Origin: Arthrobacter sp. B1805
GTDB lineage: Bacteria > Actinomycetota > Actinomycetes > Actinomycetales > Micrococcaceae
Reading direction: 5' to 3'
Length of the DNA stretch: 64,000 nucleotides
Assembly (NCBI RefSeq): GCF_002929745.1
Contig: NZ_PJIQ01000008.1
Coordinates: 62,001 to 126,000 of the forward strand
The notes below the pieces were generated by a model. It was not told where the DNA came from. It made no database searches and worked only from the letters and a program-made list of their open reading frames with translations. Shown here in pieces: positions 1 through 7,938 of the stretch. The translations under genes and the position numbers were made by a program. How positions within the stretch are numbered: the first letter of the stretch is position 1; each line of letters starts with the position of its first letter.

Positions 1-949
1 GGAGATCCGCCTGCTGCAGCGCCGTCACGGCGGACACCGAGCCGTGCATGCCCGGCATTCCCACATGCTGGTCGTGCGAGTCGGGGAACACACCCCGCGC
101 CATGAGGGTCGTGACCACCGGGGCGCCGACGAGCTCGGCGAGCTCCTTCAGCTCGACCGAGGCATGCGCCTTGACCACGCCGCCGCCGACGTAGAACACG
201 GGGCGCTGCGAGGCACCGATGAGGCGTGCGGCCTCGCGCACCTGCTTGGAGTGCCCGCGGACGACGGGCCGGTAACCGGGGATGTCCACCTTGGGCGGCC
301 AGGAGAACGTCATGGACGACTGCTGGGCGTCCTTGGCGACGTCGACCAGCACGGGTCCGGGACGTCCGGTCGTGGCGATGTGGAACGCCTCGGCCAGGAC
401 GCGCGGGATGTCCTCGGCCTTGGTGACGAGGTACGAGTGCTTCGTGATCGGCATCGTGATGCCGACGATGTCCGCCTCCTGAAACGCATCCGACCCGATG
501 AAGGCGCTGGAGACCTGGCCGGTGATGGCGACCATGGGCACCGAGTCCATGTGGGCGTCGGCGATCGCCGTCACGAGGTTGGTGGCGCCGGGACCCGACG
601 TGGCGATGCAGACACCGGGACGCCCTGTCACCATGGCGTACCCCTGTGCCGCGTGGCCGGCTCCCTGCTCGTGGCGGACGAGGATGTGACGGAGCTTCGT
701 CGACGCCAGCAGCGGGTCGTAGGTCGGGAGGATGGCTCCGCCGGGGAGGCCGAAGACGTCGTCGACGCCGAGCTCCTCGAGGGATCGGACGATCGCCGCC
801 GAGCCGAGCATCTCGGTGGGCGGGACGACCCTGTTCGGGCCGCGAACCGCGCTCACAGGGACGACGGAGGCCGTCTCACGCGCGGGTGCTGCGGGAGGTG
901 CTGGCCTTGCTGCCAGCAGCGCTGGGCTGATGGGCGATCCCTTGGACAT
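1..949 (-). CDS. ilvB: Acetolactate synthase large subunit (3' end beyond window)
   Basis: Thiamine-diphosphate enzyme that condenses two pyruvates, or pyruvate and 2-oxobutyrate, in the first shared step of valine, leucine and isoleucine synthesis. About 316 N-terminal residues are visible; the C-terminal part lies beyond position 1. After a roughly 35-residue Ala/Pro-rich lead, the ThDP-binding N-terminal domain shows [14 protein letters not shown], the catalytic-Glu segment [14 protein letters not shown], and [16 protein letters not shown]. The ATG at 949 is preceded by AAAGGAAG at a good spacing. It is transcribed behind a leader peptide and attenuator (see 1041-1195), so expression is expected to respond to branched-chain amino acid supply. 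ilvN and ilvC would be expected beyond the edge. Identification is firm; only the C-terminus is unseen. Confidence 0.95.
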   Translation of the reverse strand, partial: MSKGSPISPALLAARPAPPAAPARETASVVPVSAVRGPNRVVPPTEMLGSAAIVRSLEELGVDDVFGLPGGAILPTYDPLLASTKLRHILVRHEQGAGHAAQGYAMVTGRPGVCIATSGPGATNLVTAIADAHMDSVPMVAITGQVSSAFIGSDAFQEADIVGITMPITKHSYLVTKAEDIPRVLAEAFHIATTGRPGPVLVDVAKDAQQSSMTFSWPPKVDIPGYRPVVRGHSKQVREAARLIGASQRPVFYVGGGVVKAHASVELKELAELVGAPVVTTLMARGVFPDSHDQHVGMPGMHGSVSAVTALQQADL

Positions 950-1040
950 CTGAGACTTCCTTTGGAACGGGTGCTGCACTGCTGCAGCGATGACTGCGGA
1001 CGGACTTCCACGGGCTTCCCTGCCGACAGGTTGTGTCAAC

Positions 1041-1080
1041 AAAAAAACCCCTCAGCCGTATGAGGCTCTGCGAGGGGTTG
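1041..1080 (-). terminator. ilvB transcription attenuator hairpin
   Basis: On the minus strand the arm AACCCCTC (1079-1072) pairs perfectly with GAGGGGTT (1053-1046). A nested AGCC/GGCT stem lies inside, and seven T follow (1047-1041). This is an intrinsic terminator placed between a leader peptide rich in Val/Leu/Ile and the ilvB start, about 90 bases before it. The combination fits classical attenuation. Confidence 0.85.
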
Positions 1081-1111
1081 CGCGTGACTGTAGTCGTCTA
1101 CCGGACGGGGT

Positions 1112-1159
1112 TCAGGCCACGCGCTGTATAAGGACGACGACTACGGGTTCGAGCTGCAT
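1112..1159 (-). CDS. ilvB leader peptide (15 aa)
   Basis: A 15-codon ORF reading MQLEPVVVVLIQRVA then TGA. It has five Val, two Leu and one Ile, including four Val in a row followed by Leu-Ile, with codons GTA, CTT and ATA that are rare in such G+C-rich DNA. It ends 32 bases before the attenuator hairpin. Its Val codons (GTAGTCGTC) can pair with GACGACTAC just after the stop codon, the expected alternative or pause stem. Ribosome stalling on these codons when charged branched-chain tRNAs are scarce would favour read-through into ilvB. Corynebacterium and Streptomyces ilvB operons are known to have comparable leader peptides; the mechanism here is inferred from sequence. Confidence 0.8.
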   Translation of the reverse strand: MQLEPVVVVLIQRVA

Positions 1160-1165
1160 ACCTGT

Positions 1166-1195
1166 AGTTTCCACGCCCCGTCGAAACGGTGTCAA
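1166..1195 (-). promoter_or_regulatory. ilvB leader promoter
   Basis: TTGACA (1195-1190) and GAAACT (1171-1166) are separated by 18 bases. The ATG of the leader peptide lies 6 bases after the -10, so the transcript would be leaderless and begin at or next to that ATG. The -10 is a weak match (A2 and T6 only). Confidence 0.55.
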
Positions 1196-1265
1196 CCGCA
1201 CCTGTCCCCGTCTCGCATCGTGGACAGGCTGTCCGACCAGTGGACGTCACCCTCCTGGTCGGCAC

Positions 1266-1299
1266 GATCCGGGCCGGAGTTCCTCCTCCGGCCCGGATC
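1266..1299 (-). terminator. ilvD terminator
   Basis: A perfect 14-bp stem (1266-1279 with 1286-1299) with a 6-base loop lies 15 bases past the ilvD stop on the minus strand. It has no T-run, as is common in actinobacteria. It isolates ilvD from the ilvB leader. Confidence 0.7.
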
Positions 1300-1313
1300 C
1301 CCCTCTGCCACCC

Positions 1314-3017
1314 CTAGCCCGTGTACGCACCCTTGGACGCGGAGTGCACGAGCTTTGCATACTTCGACAGGACGCCTTTCGTATAGCGGGCCGGCAGGGG
1401 CGCCCAGCCCTCCTTGCGCCGCTCGAGCTCCGCTTCGTCGACCAGGAGGTCGAAGCTCTTGGCTGCGATGTCGACGCGGATGCGGTCGCCGTCACGGACG
1501 AAGGCGATGGGACCGCCGTCGACCGCCTCCGGGGCCACATGGCCGATGCAGAGGCCGGTCGTTCCTCCGGAGAAGCGGCCGTCGGTCAGCAGGAGCACGT
1601 CCTTGCCCAGACCGGCACCCTTGATCGCGCCGGTGATCGCGAGCATCTCCCGCATGCCGGGCCCGCCCTTCGGCCCCTCGTAGCGGATCACGACGACGTC
1701 GCCCGCGTGGATCCCGCCGGCGTCGAGTGCGTCGAGCGCCCCCTGCTCGCGCTCGAAGACGCGCGCGGTGCCCTCGAAGACGTCGGCATCGAAACCCGCG
1801 CTCTTGACGACGGCGCCCTCGGGAGCCATCGAACCGTGCAGGATCGTGATGCCACCGGTCTTGTGCATCGGGTTGTCGAGCGCGCGGAGGATCTTGCCAT
1901 CGAGGTCCGGCGGATCGATCTCCGCGAGGTTCTCCGCAAGGGTCTTGCCGGTCACCGTCAGGCAGTCCCCGTGCAGCAAGCCGGCCTCGAGCAGTGCCTT
2001 CATGATGACCGGCACGCCGCCCACCTTATCGACGTCGAACATGACGTAGCGGCCGAAGGGCTTGAGGTCGCCGAGGTGCGGGATCCGGTCACCGATCCGC
2101 GTGAAGTCGTCGAGCGTCAGTTCGACCTCGGCCTCGCGGGCGATCGCCAGCAGGTGCAGCACCGCGTTCGTCGAGCCGCCGAACGCCATGGTGACTGCGA
2201 TGGCGTTCTCGAACGCCTTTTTCGTCATGATGTCGCGGGCCGTGATGCCGAGGCGCAGCAGGTTCACGACCGCCTCGCCCGACTTCTGCGCGAACGTGTC
2301 GCGACGGCGGTCGACCGAGGGCGGCGCTGCCGAGCCCGGCAGGGACATCCCGAGGGCCTCGCCGATGCAGGCCATCGTGTTCGCCGTGTACATCCCACCG
2401 CACGCGCCCTCGCCCGGGCAGACGGCGCGCTCGATGCTGTCGAGGTCCTTGAGGCTCATCCTGCCTGCAGCGCAGGCTCCGACCGCCTCGAAGGCGTCGA
2501 TGAGGGTGACCTCCTTCTCGGTGCCGTCCTCGAGTTTCGCGAAGCCGGGCATGATGGTGCCCGCGTACAGGAACACGGAGGCGAGGTCGAGGCGGGCCGC
2601 CGCCATGAGCATGCCCGGAAGCGATTTGTCACACCCGGCGAGGAGCACCGACCCGTCGATGCGTTCGGCCTGCATAACCGTCTCCACCGAATCAGCGATG
2701 ACCTCACGGGAAACGAGCGAGAAATGCATTCCCTCGTGGCCCATCGAGATGCCGTCGGACACCGAGATCGTACCGAACTGCATGGGGAACCCGCCCGCGT
2801 CACGCACGCCCTCCTTGGCGCCTTCCGCCAGGCGGTTGAGCGACAGGTTGCAGGGAGTGATCTCGTTCCAGGAGCTTGCCACGCCGACCTGCGGCTTCGC
2901 GAAGTCGTCGTCGCCCATGCCCACGGCTCGCAGCATCCCGCGGGACGGTGCCGCATGGATGCCGTCCGTGACGACCCGGCTTCTTGGCTTGATGTCTGGG
3001 GTTGTTTCCGCGCTCAT
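1314..3017 (-). CDS. ilvD: Dihydroxy-acid dehydratase
   Basis: Fe-S dehydratase converting 2,3-dihydroxy-isovalerate and 2,3-dihydroxy-3-methylvalerate to the 2-oxo acids of valine and isoleucine. At 567 residues it has the usual family length. Family signatures are present: [16 protein letters not shown] near residue 128, [19 protein letters not shown] near 195 and the C-terminal [21 protein letters not shown] near 480. Cys at about 128 and 200 are candidate cluster ligands. The ATG at 3017 sits 7 bases after a TAGACT box, so the mRNA is probably leaderless. It points the same way as ilvB but has its own promoter and a strong terminator, so it is a separate unit in the same pathway. Confidence 0.97.
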   Translation of the reverse strand: MSAETTPDIKPRSRVVTDGIHAAPSRGMLRAVGMGDDDFAKPQVGVASSWNEITPCNLSLNRLAEGAKEGVRDAGGFPMQFGTISVSDGISMGHEGMHFSLVSREVIADSVETVMQAERIDGSVLLAGCDKSLPGMLMAAARLDLASVFLYAGTIMPGFAKLEDGTEKEVTLIDAFEAVGACAAGRMSLKDLDSIERAVCPGEGACGGMYTANTMACIGEALGMSLPGSAAPPSVDRRRDTFAQKSGEAVVNLLRLGITARDIMTKKAFENAIAVTMAFGGSTNAVLHLLAIAREAEVELTLDDFTRIGDRIPHLGDLKPFGRYVMFDVDKVGGVPVIMKALLEAGLLHGDCLTVTGKTLAENLAEIDPPDLDGKILRALDNPMHKTGGITILHGSMAPEGAVVKSAGFDADVFEGTARVFEREQGALDALDAGGIHAGDVVVIRYEGPKGGPGMREMLAITGAIKGAGLGKDVLLLTDGRFSGGTTGLCIGHVAPEAVDGGPIAFVRDGDRIRVDIAAKSFDLLVDEAELERRKEGWAPLPARYTKGVLSKYAKLVHSASKGAYTG

Positions 3018-3024
3018 GGGTCCA

Positions 3025-3030
3025 AGTCTA
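3025..3030 (-). promoter_or_regulatory. ilvD -10 box (leaderless)
   Basis: TAGACT on the minus strand, then 7 bases, then the ilvD ATG. This is the spacing expected when transcription starts at the A of the start codon. No convincing -35 is seen. Confidence 0.55.
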
Positions 3031-3247
3031 GGCCCGCGTTACAGGCCCGTTTCGCCGTATGACCCTCCTGTTACAACCCCCCCGCGACGGAGACAGAAGC
3101 CCGGAGCTCCCGCGCGGCTCCTCGTGCCGTGGGTCGAGCCTCCGGTACAGTGTGGGTTTCGCGGGCGATTCCGGCCCGCCGGCCGAGCGCACCGCGAGCA
3201 GTCCCCGAGGGGACGCGTCCGACAGCCTCCTACCGCAACGGCGTGAC

Positions 3248-3715
3248 ATGACTCCTGACGAGCCCCGCGACCCCGCTCCACCGCTCGACGGCGGGCAGGG
3301 ACTGAAGAACGCCCTCCGGCGCGTGTTCGACGCCCAGATTCCCAACTACGGCGACTACAACCTCGTGTTCGCAGCACGCCATCCCGGGCGGGGGGAAGCA
3401 GTCACGACGGATACCGGCTATGTGATCGGGTACAGGTGGAAGCCCGTCGAGCTCATGATCGCGCCCGTCGACCTCACCGCCATCACCAGCGCCGGTGTGC
3501 CCATCGAGGTCAACATGACGAACCTCGCCCACGCACTGCAGTGGGACGGCGATGACAGCTACGAGGTGGGCACGAGCACCGGGCGCGCCTTCCGTTTCGG
3601 TGTCTCGGAAGCCCCCGTGCTCGACATCGGTCCCGGCAGTCCCCTGCGGCTTGCGCAGGACGACGACGTGACCGACTTCAGGGCGTTCATGGAGTCGTTC
3701 ATCTCGATGGCATGA
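3248..3715 (+). CDS. Hypothetical protein, 155 aa
   Basis: I do not recognise a named family. The 155-residue soluble protein starts MTPDEPRDPAPP and has no signal peptide or membrane segment. It mixes short beta-like stretches (YVIGYRWKPVELMIAPV, AFRFGVSEAPVLDIG) and has an acidic C-terminal helix (DDDVTDFRAFMESFISMA). The reading frame stays open upstream to 3059, but that part is Pro/Arg/Ser-rich and unlike a protein N-terminus, so ATG 3248 was chosen. It is divergent from ilvD and convergent with the dehydrogenase at 3744. Codon use matches its neighbours, so it is a likely real gene of unknown role. Confidence 0.7.
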   Translation: MTPDEPRDPAPPLDGGQGLKNALRRVFDAQIPNYGDYNLVFAARHPGRGEAVTTDTGYVIGYRWKPVELMIAPVDLTAITSAGVPIEVNMTNLAHALQWDGDDSYEVGTSTGRAFRFGVSEAPVLDIGPGSPLRLAQDDDVTDFRAFMESFISMA

Positions 3716-3743
3716 GCCCCGCGGCCCTGTGAGCCGGACTGCG

Positions 3744-4733
3744 CTATTCCCAGGGGCCCCGCCGCACGAGGTTCAGCGGCTCCCGGCCGCTTCCGAGCCG
3801 TTCGACCTGACGCTTGAGCAGCGCGAGGATCCGCGGCGGGAAGGCCTCCGTGTTCCCTCCGACGTGCGGTGTGATGAGAACACCGGGCGCGCTCCACAGC
3901 GGATGTCCCTCGGGCAGTGGTTCAGGATCCACGACGTCGAGAGCCGCCATGAGGCGCCCTGCCACCACCTCCGCCGTGAGCGCCCCGGTGTCCACCACCG
4001 CACCCCTGGCCACGTTGACCACGAGCGCTCCGTCCGGCAGAGCCGCGAGCACGTCCCGGCCGATGAGGCCCCTCGTCGCCTCGGTCAGCGGCGTGATGAC
4101 GATGACGACGTCGTGGTGCGGAGCGAGCGCCACGAGTTCGTCGGAGCCGTGGACGTGCCCGAACTCGTCGTCGCGCGCCGCGCTGCCGACGCGCGTCACG
4201 GTCGCTTCGAACGGCGCGAGTCTCTTGCGGATCTCCTCGCCGATTCCACCCACACCCACGAGGAGGACCCGACGGTCGGCCAGCCCGGGATAGCGGGCGC
4301 TGTGCCATCGGCCCTCCCCCTGCTGGCGCACGGCGTCGTCGATGCCACGCAGCGAGGCGAGGGCGAGTCCGACGGCCAGCTCCGCGGTCGCCGCCGCATG
4401 CACCCCTGCCGCCGTCGCTATCGCTACCTCCGGGGCCACCAGGTCCGCGACCCCGTCGTAGCCCGTGGACTGCGTCTGGACCAGCATCAGATTGGGAGCG
4501 GAGTCCAGCGCGCCATCCAGGTGGGCGCGGCCGGTGTAGGGCAGGACGGCGGCGTCGAGCTCCGTCAGATCGAACTCCTCTGGCGCGTCGAGGAAGTCCC
4601 AGAGGACGACCTCGACAAAAGGCGAGACGCCCGCCAGTTCATTCCGCAACTCAGCGGACGGGACGCTCAGGGTTCGGACCTCCTGGCGTGCCGTGTCCGA
4701 GTAGTCGTGTCTGGCCGGAGCGGGATTCGTCAT
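3744..4733 (-). CDS. D-isomer-specific 2-hydroxyacid dehydrogenase
   Basis: NAD(P)-dependent oxidoreductase of the D-2-hydroxyacid dehydrogenase family, 329 residues as usual. The Rossmann glycine motif is VLLVGVGGIGEEIRKRL near residue 155. The catalytic Arg lies in NVARGAVVDTGAL near 240, the Glu in DVVDPEPLPEGHPLW near 265, and the His in ITPHVGGNTEAFPP near 288. The substrate cannot be told from sequence; glyoxylate/hydroxypyruvate or other 2-oxo acids are possible. It lacks the ACT domain of SerA. It stands alone, and a TAGGCT box 6 bases before the ATG suggests leaderless expression. Confidence 0.88.
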   Translation of the reverse strand: MTNPAPARHDYSDTARQEVRTLSVPSAELRNELAGVSPFVEVVLWDFLDAPEEFDLTELDAAVLPYTGRAHLDGALDSAPNLMLVQTQSTGYDGVADLVAPEVAIATAAGVHAAATAELAVGLALASLRGIDDAVRQQGEGRWHSARYPGLADRRVLLVGVGGIGEEIRKRLAPFEATVTRVGSAARDDEFGHVHGSDELVALAPHHDVVIVITPLTEATRGLIGRDVLAALPDGALVVNVARGAVVDTGALTAEVVAGRLMAALDVVDPEPLPEGHPLWSAPGVLITPHVGGNTEAFPPRILALLKRQVERLGSGREPLNLVRRGPWE

Positions 4734-4739
4734 GGCGCC

Positions 4740-4745
4740 AGCCTA
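4740..4745 (-). promoter_or_regulatory. -10 box of 2-hydroxyacid dehydrogenase gene
   Basis: TAGGCT on the minus strand, 6 bases before the ATG at 4733. It matches the leaderless pattern seen at many genes in this window. Confidence 0.45.
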
Positions 4746-4928
4746 GCGCCGGGGCGTCGTGGCGTCCGTCGATTCCACAGAGTGGACACCGCGGGGTCTG
4801 CCACCATCGATCTGGGACCCTACGGACCGGCAGAGCCACCCCGATTTAAGGTTTCGGCTCAAGTACTGGTAGAGTTTCATGCTGTTGCGGATGACCCGAG
4901 CGAGTGAAATCGGGAGGGAAAACGCCAC

Positions 4929-5001
4929 GCACCTCTAGCTCAATTGGCAGAGCAATTGACTCTTAATCAATGGGTTTCGGGTTCAAGTCCCGAGGGGTGC
5001 A
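4929..5001 (+). tRNA. tRNA-Lys (anticodon CTT)
   Basis: A full cloverleaf of 73 bases. The acceptor GCACCTC pairs with GGGGTGC, with one G-T pair. The D stem is GCTC/GAGC, the anticodon stem ATTGA/TCAAT holds loop CTCTTAA (anticodon CTT), and the T arm is TCGGG TTCAAGT CCCGA. The CCA end is not encoded. A TAGAGT box at 4870-4875 is a possible promoter -10. A strong terminator follows at 5031. Confidence 0.97.
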
Positions 5002-5030
5002 CCTCGAATCCCCGTTCATCAGGTCTCGCC

Positions 5031-5071
5031 GCCTGGAGGACGGGGATTCGTCTTTTCTCCGTCCTCCAGGC
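5031..5071 (+). terminator. Terminator of tRNA-Lys
   Basis: A perfect 13-bp stem, GCCTGGAGGACGG (5031-5043) with its complement (5059-5071), followed by GATTTT. It lies 30 bases past the tRNA. Confidence 0.8.
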
Positions 5072-5172
5072 GATTTTCCGGTCCGGTCAAGCCCGCAGGG
5101 CGTGCTGGATACCCGTTGCCCGGGCGCCGTGGATTCCTGCACGATGGCAGGTATCCGACTCCGGAGGACACC

Positions 5173-5415
5173 ATGTTCAGGAAGGCCGCCGACGCGCCGC
5201 CCACCATCGAATTCCATCCGTGGCCCCGACCCATCCCGGCCCACTACCTCTCGTTCCTGCAGGTCGCGGTCCTGCTGGGCCTCGTCACCGCCCTGCTCCT
5301 GACGGTACTTCCGTCCCTTTCGGTCCTGCATCTCCTCGTCAGCGGGCTGATCCTGGCGGCGCTCCTCCGGAGGACGCGAAGGCAGCATCCGGGCCGCGAG
5401 CGGACCGGGGACTGA
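5173..5415 (+). CDS. Small membrane protein, 80 aa
   Basis: Unrecognised small integral membrane protein. After a soluble N-terminus ending FHPWPRPIPAHYLSF come two closely spaced hydrophobic helices (about residues 26-45 and 48-65, for example LQVAVLLGLVTALLLTVL). A basic tail RRTRRQHPGRERTGD should face the cytoplasm. The ATG at 5173 is chosen over an upstream one at 5116 because GGAGGACACC places a ribosome site directly before it. The next gene also encodes a membrane-anchored unknown protein. Function unknown. Confidence 0.7.
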   Translation: MFRKAADAPPTIEFHPWPRPIPAHYLSFLQVAVLLGLVTALLLTVLPSLSVLHLLVSGLILAALLRRTRRQHPGRERTGD

Positions 5416-5445
5416 TCGGCCCGGCGCCCCGCCGGTATCCGGGCC

Positions 5446-5451
5446 TACCAT
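5446..5451 (+). promoter_or_regulatory. -10 box before the 5458 gene
   Basis: TACCAT followed by 6 bases and the GTG start at 5458. It fits the leaderless spacing used elsewhere in the window. Confidence 0.35.
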
Positions 5452-5457
5452 GGACGC

Positions 5458-6177
5458 GTGAACGAAATCCTGTCCTTCGCCGGTCACTACTGGTGGCTCG
5501 TCTTCCCGCTCTCGGGCGTGTTCGCCGTGTGGGGACGGTCCTGGACCGAGGCGAGCGAGCGCCGCCACCAGCGCAGGATGGAGCTGTACCGCCTGAAGCA
5601 TCCGGGTGCCGTCCAGGGGCACGGGTCGACCGAGCACCCCGCGCACGGTCAGGAGCGGCCGGAACGCGGGAACGAACGGAACGTACAGCAGGTCGCGCGT
5701 CTCCACGACGAGATCGACAGGAAATGGCTGTCCTACGAGCTCGACGCGGCGAAGCTCATCGACTACCCGACCATGACCGACGTCAGGGAGCCCCTGACGG
5801 TCGCCTTCCTCCGGGCCAAACGGGAAGCGGACTCCCTCCGGCCCGAGGATCCCACCACGGTCACTGCCGAGGAGCTCTCCGACTACCGGTCCGCCGTCAC
5901 CTCGTACGACGTCGCCTTCCAGGTGGCCGAGACCGAGGCCCGCCGCGTGCGGGCGAGCGGCTTCAGCGTGGAGGAGCGGCAACGGCTGGAGACGGCCCGG
6001 AAGCTCGTGACGGTGGCGATCGACGACGCCGCCACCGCCGCCGAGCGCCAGACGGCCTACCGTCGTGCCCGGCGCGAACTGGACGGCCTCATCGTCCTGC
6101 CGGACGCCACGATCACATCGCTGGAGGAGAAAGTCGCAGGCGCGATCAGCGCGCGCCCCGAGCCGACGCCCTCCTGA
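5458..6177 (+). CDS. Membrane-anchored hypothetical protein, 239 aa
   Basis: Unrecognised. One N-terminal hydrophobic helix (HYWWLVFPLSGVFAVWG, about residues 9-25) is followed by a basic segment (ERRHQRRMELYRLKHP) and then a long, charged, mostly helical cytoplasmic domain rich in Glu/Arg/Ala (residues 75-230), likely coiled-coil in part. Similar N-terminal TM plus helical-domain proteins are common in Micrococcaceae without assigned function. The GTG start at 5458 is supported by the -10 spacing. An array of 8-base repeats follows the gene. Confidence 0.7.
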   Translation: MNEILSFAGHYWWLVFPLSGVFAVWGRSWTEASERRHQRRMELYRLKHPGAVQGHGSTEHPAHGQERPERGNERNVQQVARLHDEIDRKWLSYELDAAKLIDYPTMTDVREPLTVAFLRAKREADSLRPEDPTTVTAEELSDYRSAVTSYDVAFQVAETEARRVRASGFSVEERQRLETARKLVTVAIDDAATAAERQTAYRRARRELDGLIVLPDATITSLEEKVAGAISARPEPTPS

Positions 6178-6195
6178 TCGCCCGGACGCTGCGGA

Positions 6196-6243
6196 CCACG
6201 GCTCCACGGCACCACGGCTCCACGGCTCCACGGCTCCACGCCG
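6196..6243. repeat. Octamer tandem repeat, six units
   Basis: Six head-to-tail 8-base units based on CCACGGCT. Units 1, 3, 4 and 5 are identical, unit 2 differs at its last base, and unit 6 has drifted. It lies 18 bases after the stop of the 5458 gene and before the VOC gene. It encodes nothing obvious. Confidence 0.9.
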
Positions 6244-6378
6244 CCAAGGTTCCCCGGTTGCAGAACCCTGCGGCCCTCGTCGTCCTGCCCTTCCCTGGAC
6301 GGCCCGGCTGGACCATAATCGCAACCATCACCGGCACCCATCGAGCGTGGCGAGAGCCACCGGTCAGAGGCGGACACC

Positions 6379-6861
6379 ATGGCAGCGACGATCAACACCT
6401 ATCTCAGTTTCAAGGACACCGCCGCGCAGGCGATGGAGTTCTACCAGTCCGTGTTCGGCGGGGAACTCCAGAGCAGCACCTTCGCCGAGTACCAGGTGAG
6501 CGAGGACCCCGCGGAGCAGTCCAAGATCATGCACTCGATGCTGACCACTCCCTCCGGTCAGGTCCTGATGGCCGCGGACACGCCGAACAGCATGGAGTAC
6601 TCGGCCCCGGCCGGGCATTCCCTGTCGGTCAGCGGCGACGACGAGGCCGAGTTGCGCCGCTACTGGGAGGCACTCTCGCTCAGCGGCAGCGAGATCGTGC
6701 CCCTCGCCCTGTCACCGTGGGGGGACAGCTTCGGTATGTGCGTCGACCGCTTCGGGATCACCTGGATGGTGAACATCGCCGGCGGGTCCTCGCAGGATGC
6801 GGCGGTGGCAGGGTCGACTCCGGCTCCCGTGGACACGGCCGGGGACGCCACCGGCGTCTGA
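6379..6861 (+). CDS. VOC family protein (PhnB/glyoxalase-like)
   Basis: 160-residue vicinal-oxygen-chelate protein of the PhnB-like group. The N-terminal half has the family pattern INTYLSFKDTAAQAMEFYQS with VFGGEL. The C-terminal half has PWGDSFGMCVDRFGITWMVN, the typical PhnB ending with its FGITWMVN strand. A poorly conserved Ala/Gly/Thr-rich tail of about 25 residues follows. Members bind a metal through paired beta-alpha-beta-beta-beta units, but the substrates of this subgroup are mostly unknown. A CATAAT box at 6314-6319 is a possible -10. The start ATG is preceded by AGAGGCGGACACC. Confidence 0.85.
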   Translation: MAATINTYLSFKDTAAQAMEFYQSVFGGELQSSTFAEYQVSEDPAEQSKIMHSMLTTPSGQVLMAADTPNSMEYSAPAGHSLSVSGDDEAELRRYWEALSLSGSEIVPLALSPWGDSFGMCVDRFGITWMVNIAGGSSQDAAVAGSTPAPVDTAGDATGV

Positions 6862-6893
6862 CACGCCGAGCCGCTGCCGTGTTCCGGGGCGTC

Positions 6894-6916
6894 GGAGCCT
6901 CAGGGCGTCAGGCTCC
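6894..6916. terminator. Short convergent hairpin
   Basis: GGAGCCT/AGGCTCC, a 7-bp stem with a 9-base loop between the convergent VOC gene and the CDF pseudogene. No T-run on either side; weak. Confidence 0.4.
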
Positions 6917-7549
6917 TCCGGCGTCGGCCCCGCTCCCCGCCGGGAAGGAGAGAGCCGGTTCGTCGGGCGTGGACAGCGTGAGAACGGCTTCCTCGATCCG
7001 TTCGTGCTGCTCGATGTCGCGCTCCACGGCCCTGAGTGACACCGCGACGTCGTGCTCCCGGCGGTCGCCCACCAGGTCTACCTGGGCCACGAGGTAGAGG
7101 CCCTCGGGGCCCACGTACTCGAGGTGCAGGTAGGTCACCCGCTCGATGCTGCTGTGGGCCGTCAGCCGGGCGGCGACGGCTTCCAGCGTCGACGGCGACA
7201 CGGCCTGGCCGACGAGGAAGCGGCGGTTGCGGTCGATGAGGACGAGGGCGATCACGCCGAGGAGAACCCCCACGAGGATCGAACCGACGGCATCCGGCAC
7301 CGGGGATCCGGTCAGCTGGTGCAGCAGGATCCCGAGGAACGCGATCACGAGGCCGATCAGCGCCGCCGCGTCCTCCGCGAACACCGCACGCAGCGTGGGG
7401 TTCGACGTGGTTGAGACGCTCTGCAACGTGGTGGTGCCCCGCTCGCGCCCGGCCTTCTTCGCCCACCGGAAGGCCTGCGTGAAGGAGATCCCCTCGAGGA
7501 CGAAGGCGACCGCGAGGATGGTGACGGACAGCACGGCCTCCCCGCCCGA
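6908..7549 (-). pseudogene. Cation diffusion facilitator transporter, 5'-truncated
   Basis: About 210 residues match the C-terminal two thirds of a CDF metal/H+ antiporter: the VLEGISFTQAF helix, RAVFAEDAAALIGLVIAF (which keeps the Asp of the metal-binding helix TM5), SPVPDAVGSILVGVLLG, LIDRNRRFLVG and a cytoplasmic ferredoxin-like domain. Members normally run about 300 residues. The first three or so membrane helices, with the H/D metal ligands of TM2, are missing. Upstream of about 7549 the frame is open to 7681 but reads a Gly/Asp/Arg-rich stretch unlike any transporter, and then meets the terminator at 7638. No ribosome site or start fits. Probably a deletion remnant with no activity. Confidence 0.75.
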
Positions 7550-7637
7550 CGCTCCCGTCCGGTCCCCGTGGTCCTCGGGCCCGGCCTGCCGGCCATCGTG
7601 CGATGCCTGGTTCTTTATGCCGTCATTCCCGCCCCCG

Positions 7638-7684
7638 CCGATGACGGCACTTCCCCGGCAGTGCGTCGGAAGTGCCGTCATCGG
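7638..7684. terminator. Strong hairpin after the DUF2795 gene
   Basis: A perfect 17-bp inverted repeat, CCGATGACGGCACTTCC (7638-7654) with its complement (7668-7684), and a 13-base loop. It begins 8 bases past the stop of the DUF2795 gene on the minus strand. Confidence 0.8.
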
Positions 7685-7691
7685 TGCGGTT

Positions 7692-7880
7692 CTACTTGGA
7701 CGCTTCCTTGTTCACATCCGTCGGCGAGTCGAACTCGCGGTCAGGCAGGCCGTTGAGCGTGTCCACGACCGCATCGTCGGCGCCCTTGTCCTTCGCGTGC
7801 TGGACGAGGTCCTCCTTCGATGCCGGATACTCCATGCCGCCCAGTGCCTTCTGGATGTCGATCGGGCTCGGATCTGCCAT
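7692..7880 (-). CDS. DUF2795 domain protein
   Basis: 62-residue acidic soluble protein that is almost wholly a DUF2795 domain: the start SPIDIQKALGGMEYPASKED, then LVQHAKDKGADDAVVDTLNGLP and the ending DREFDSPTDVNKE are characteristic. The family is common in actinobacteria and has no proven function; a nucleic-acid or stress role has been guessed from its small helical fold. AAGGAG lies 7 bases before the ATG. It is a single-gene unit closed by a strong hairpin. Confidence 0.85.
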   Translation of the reverse strand: MADPSPIDIQKALGGMEYPASKEDLVQHAKDKGADDAVVDTLNGLPDREFDSPTDVNKEASK

Positions 7881-7938
7881 GTGGTGCTCCTTCGTATCGG
7901 TTACCTTGCACGGTGGTGCTCCCGGTCGGAGAGCACCG

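Noticed and set aside
1034-1039. Second ilvB promoter at TTGACA after the attenuator
   Set aside because: No -10-like sequence occurs 16-19 bases downstream.
44-3062. Long forward-strand ORFs (339 and 690 codons) opposite ilvB and ilvD
   Set aside because: Their translations are Arg/Asp/Gly-rich without motifs. They are antisense shadows in G+C-rich DNA opposite well-recognised enzymes.
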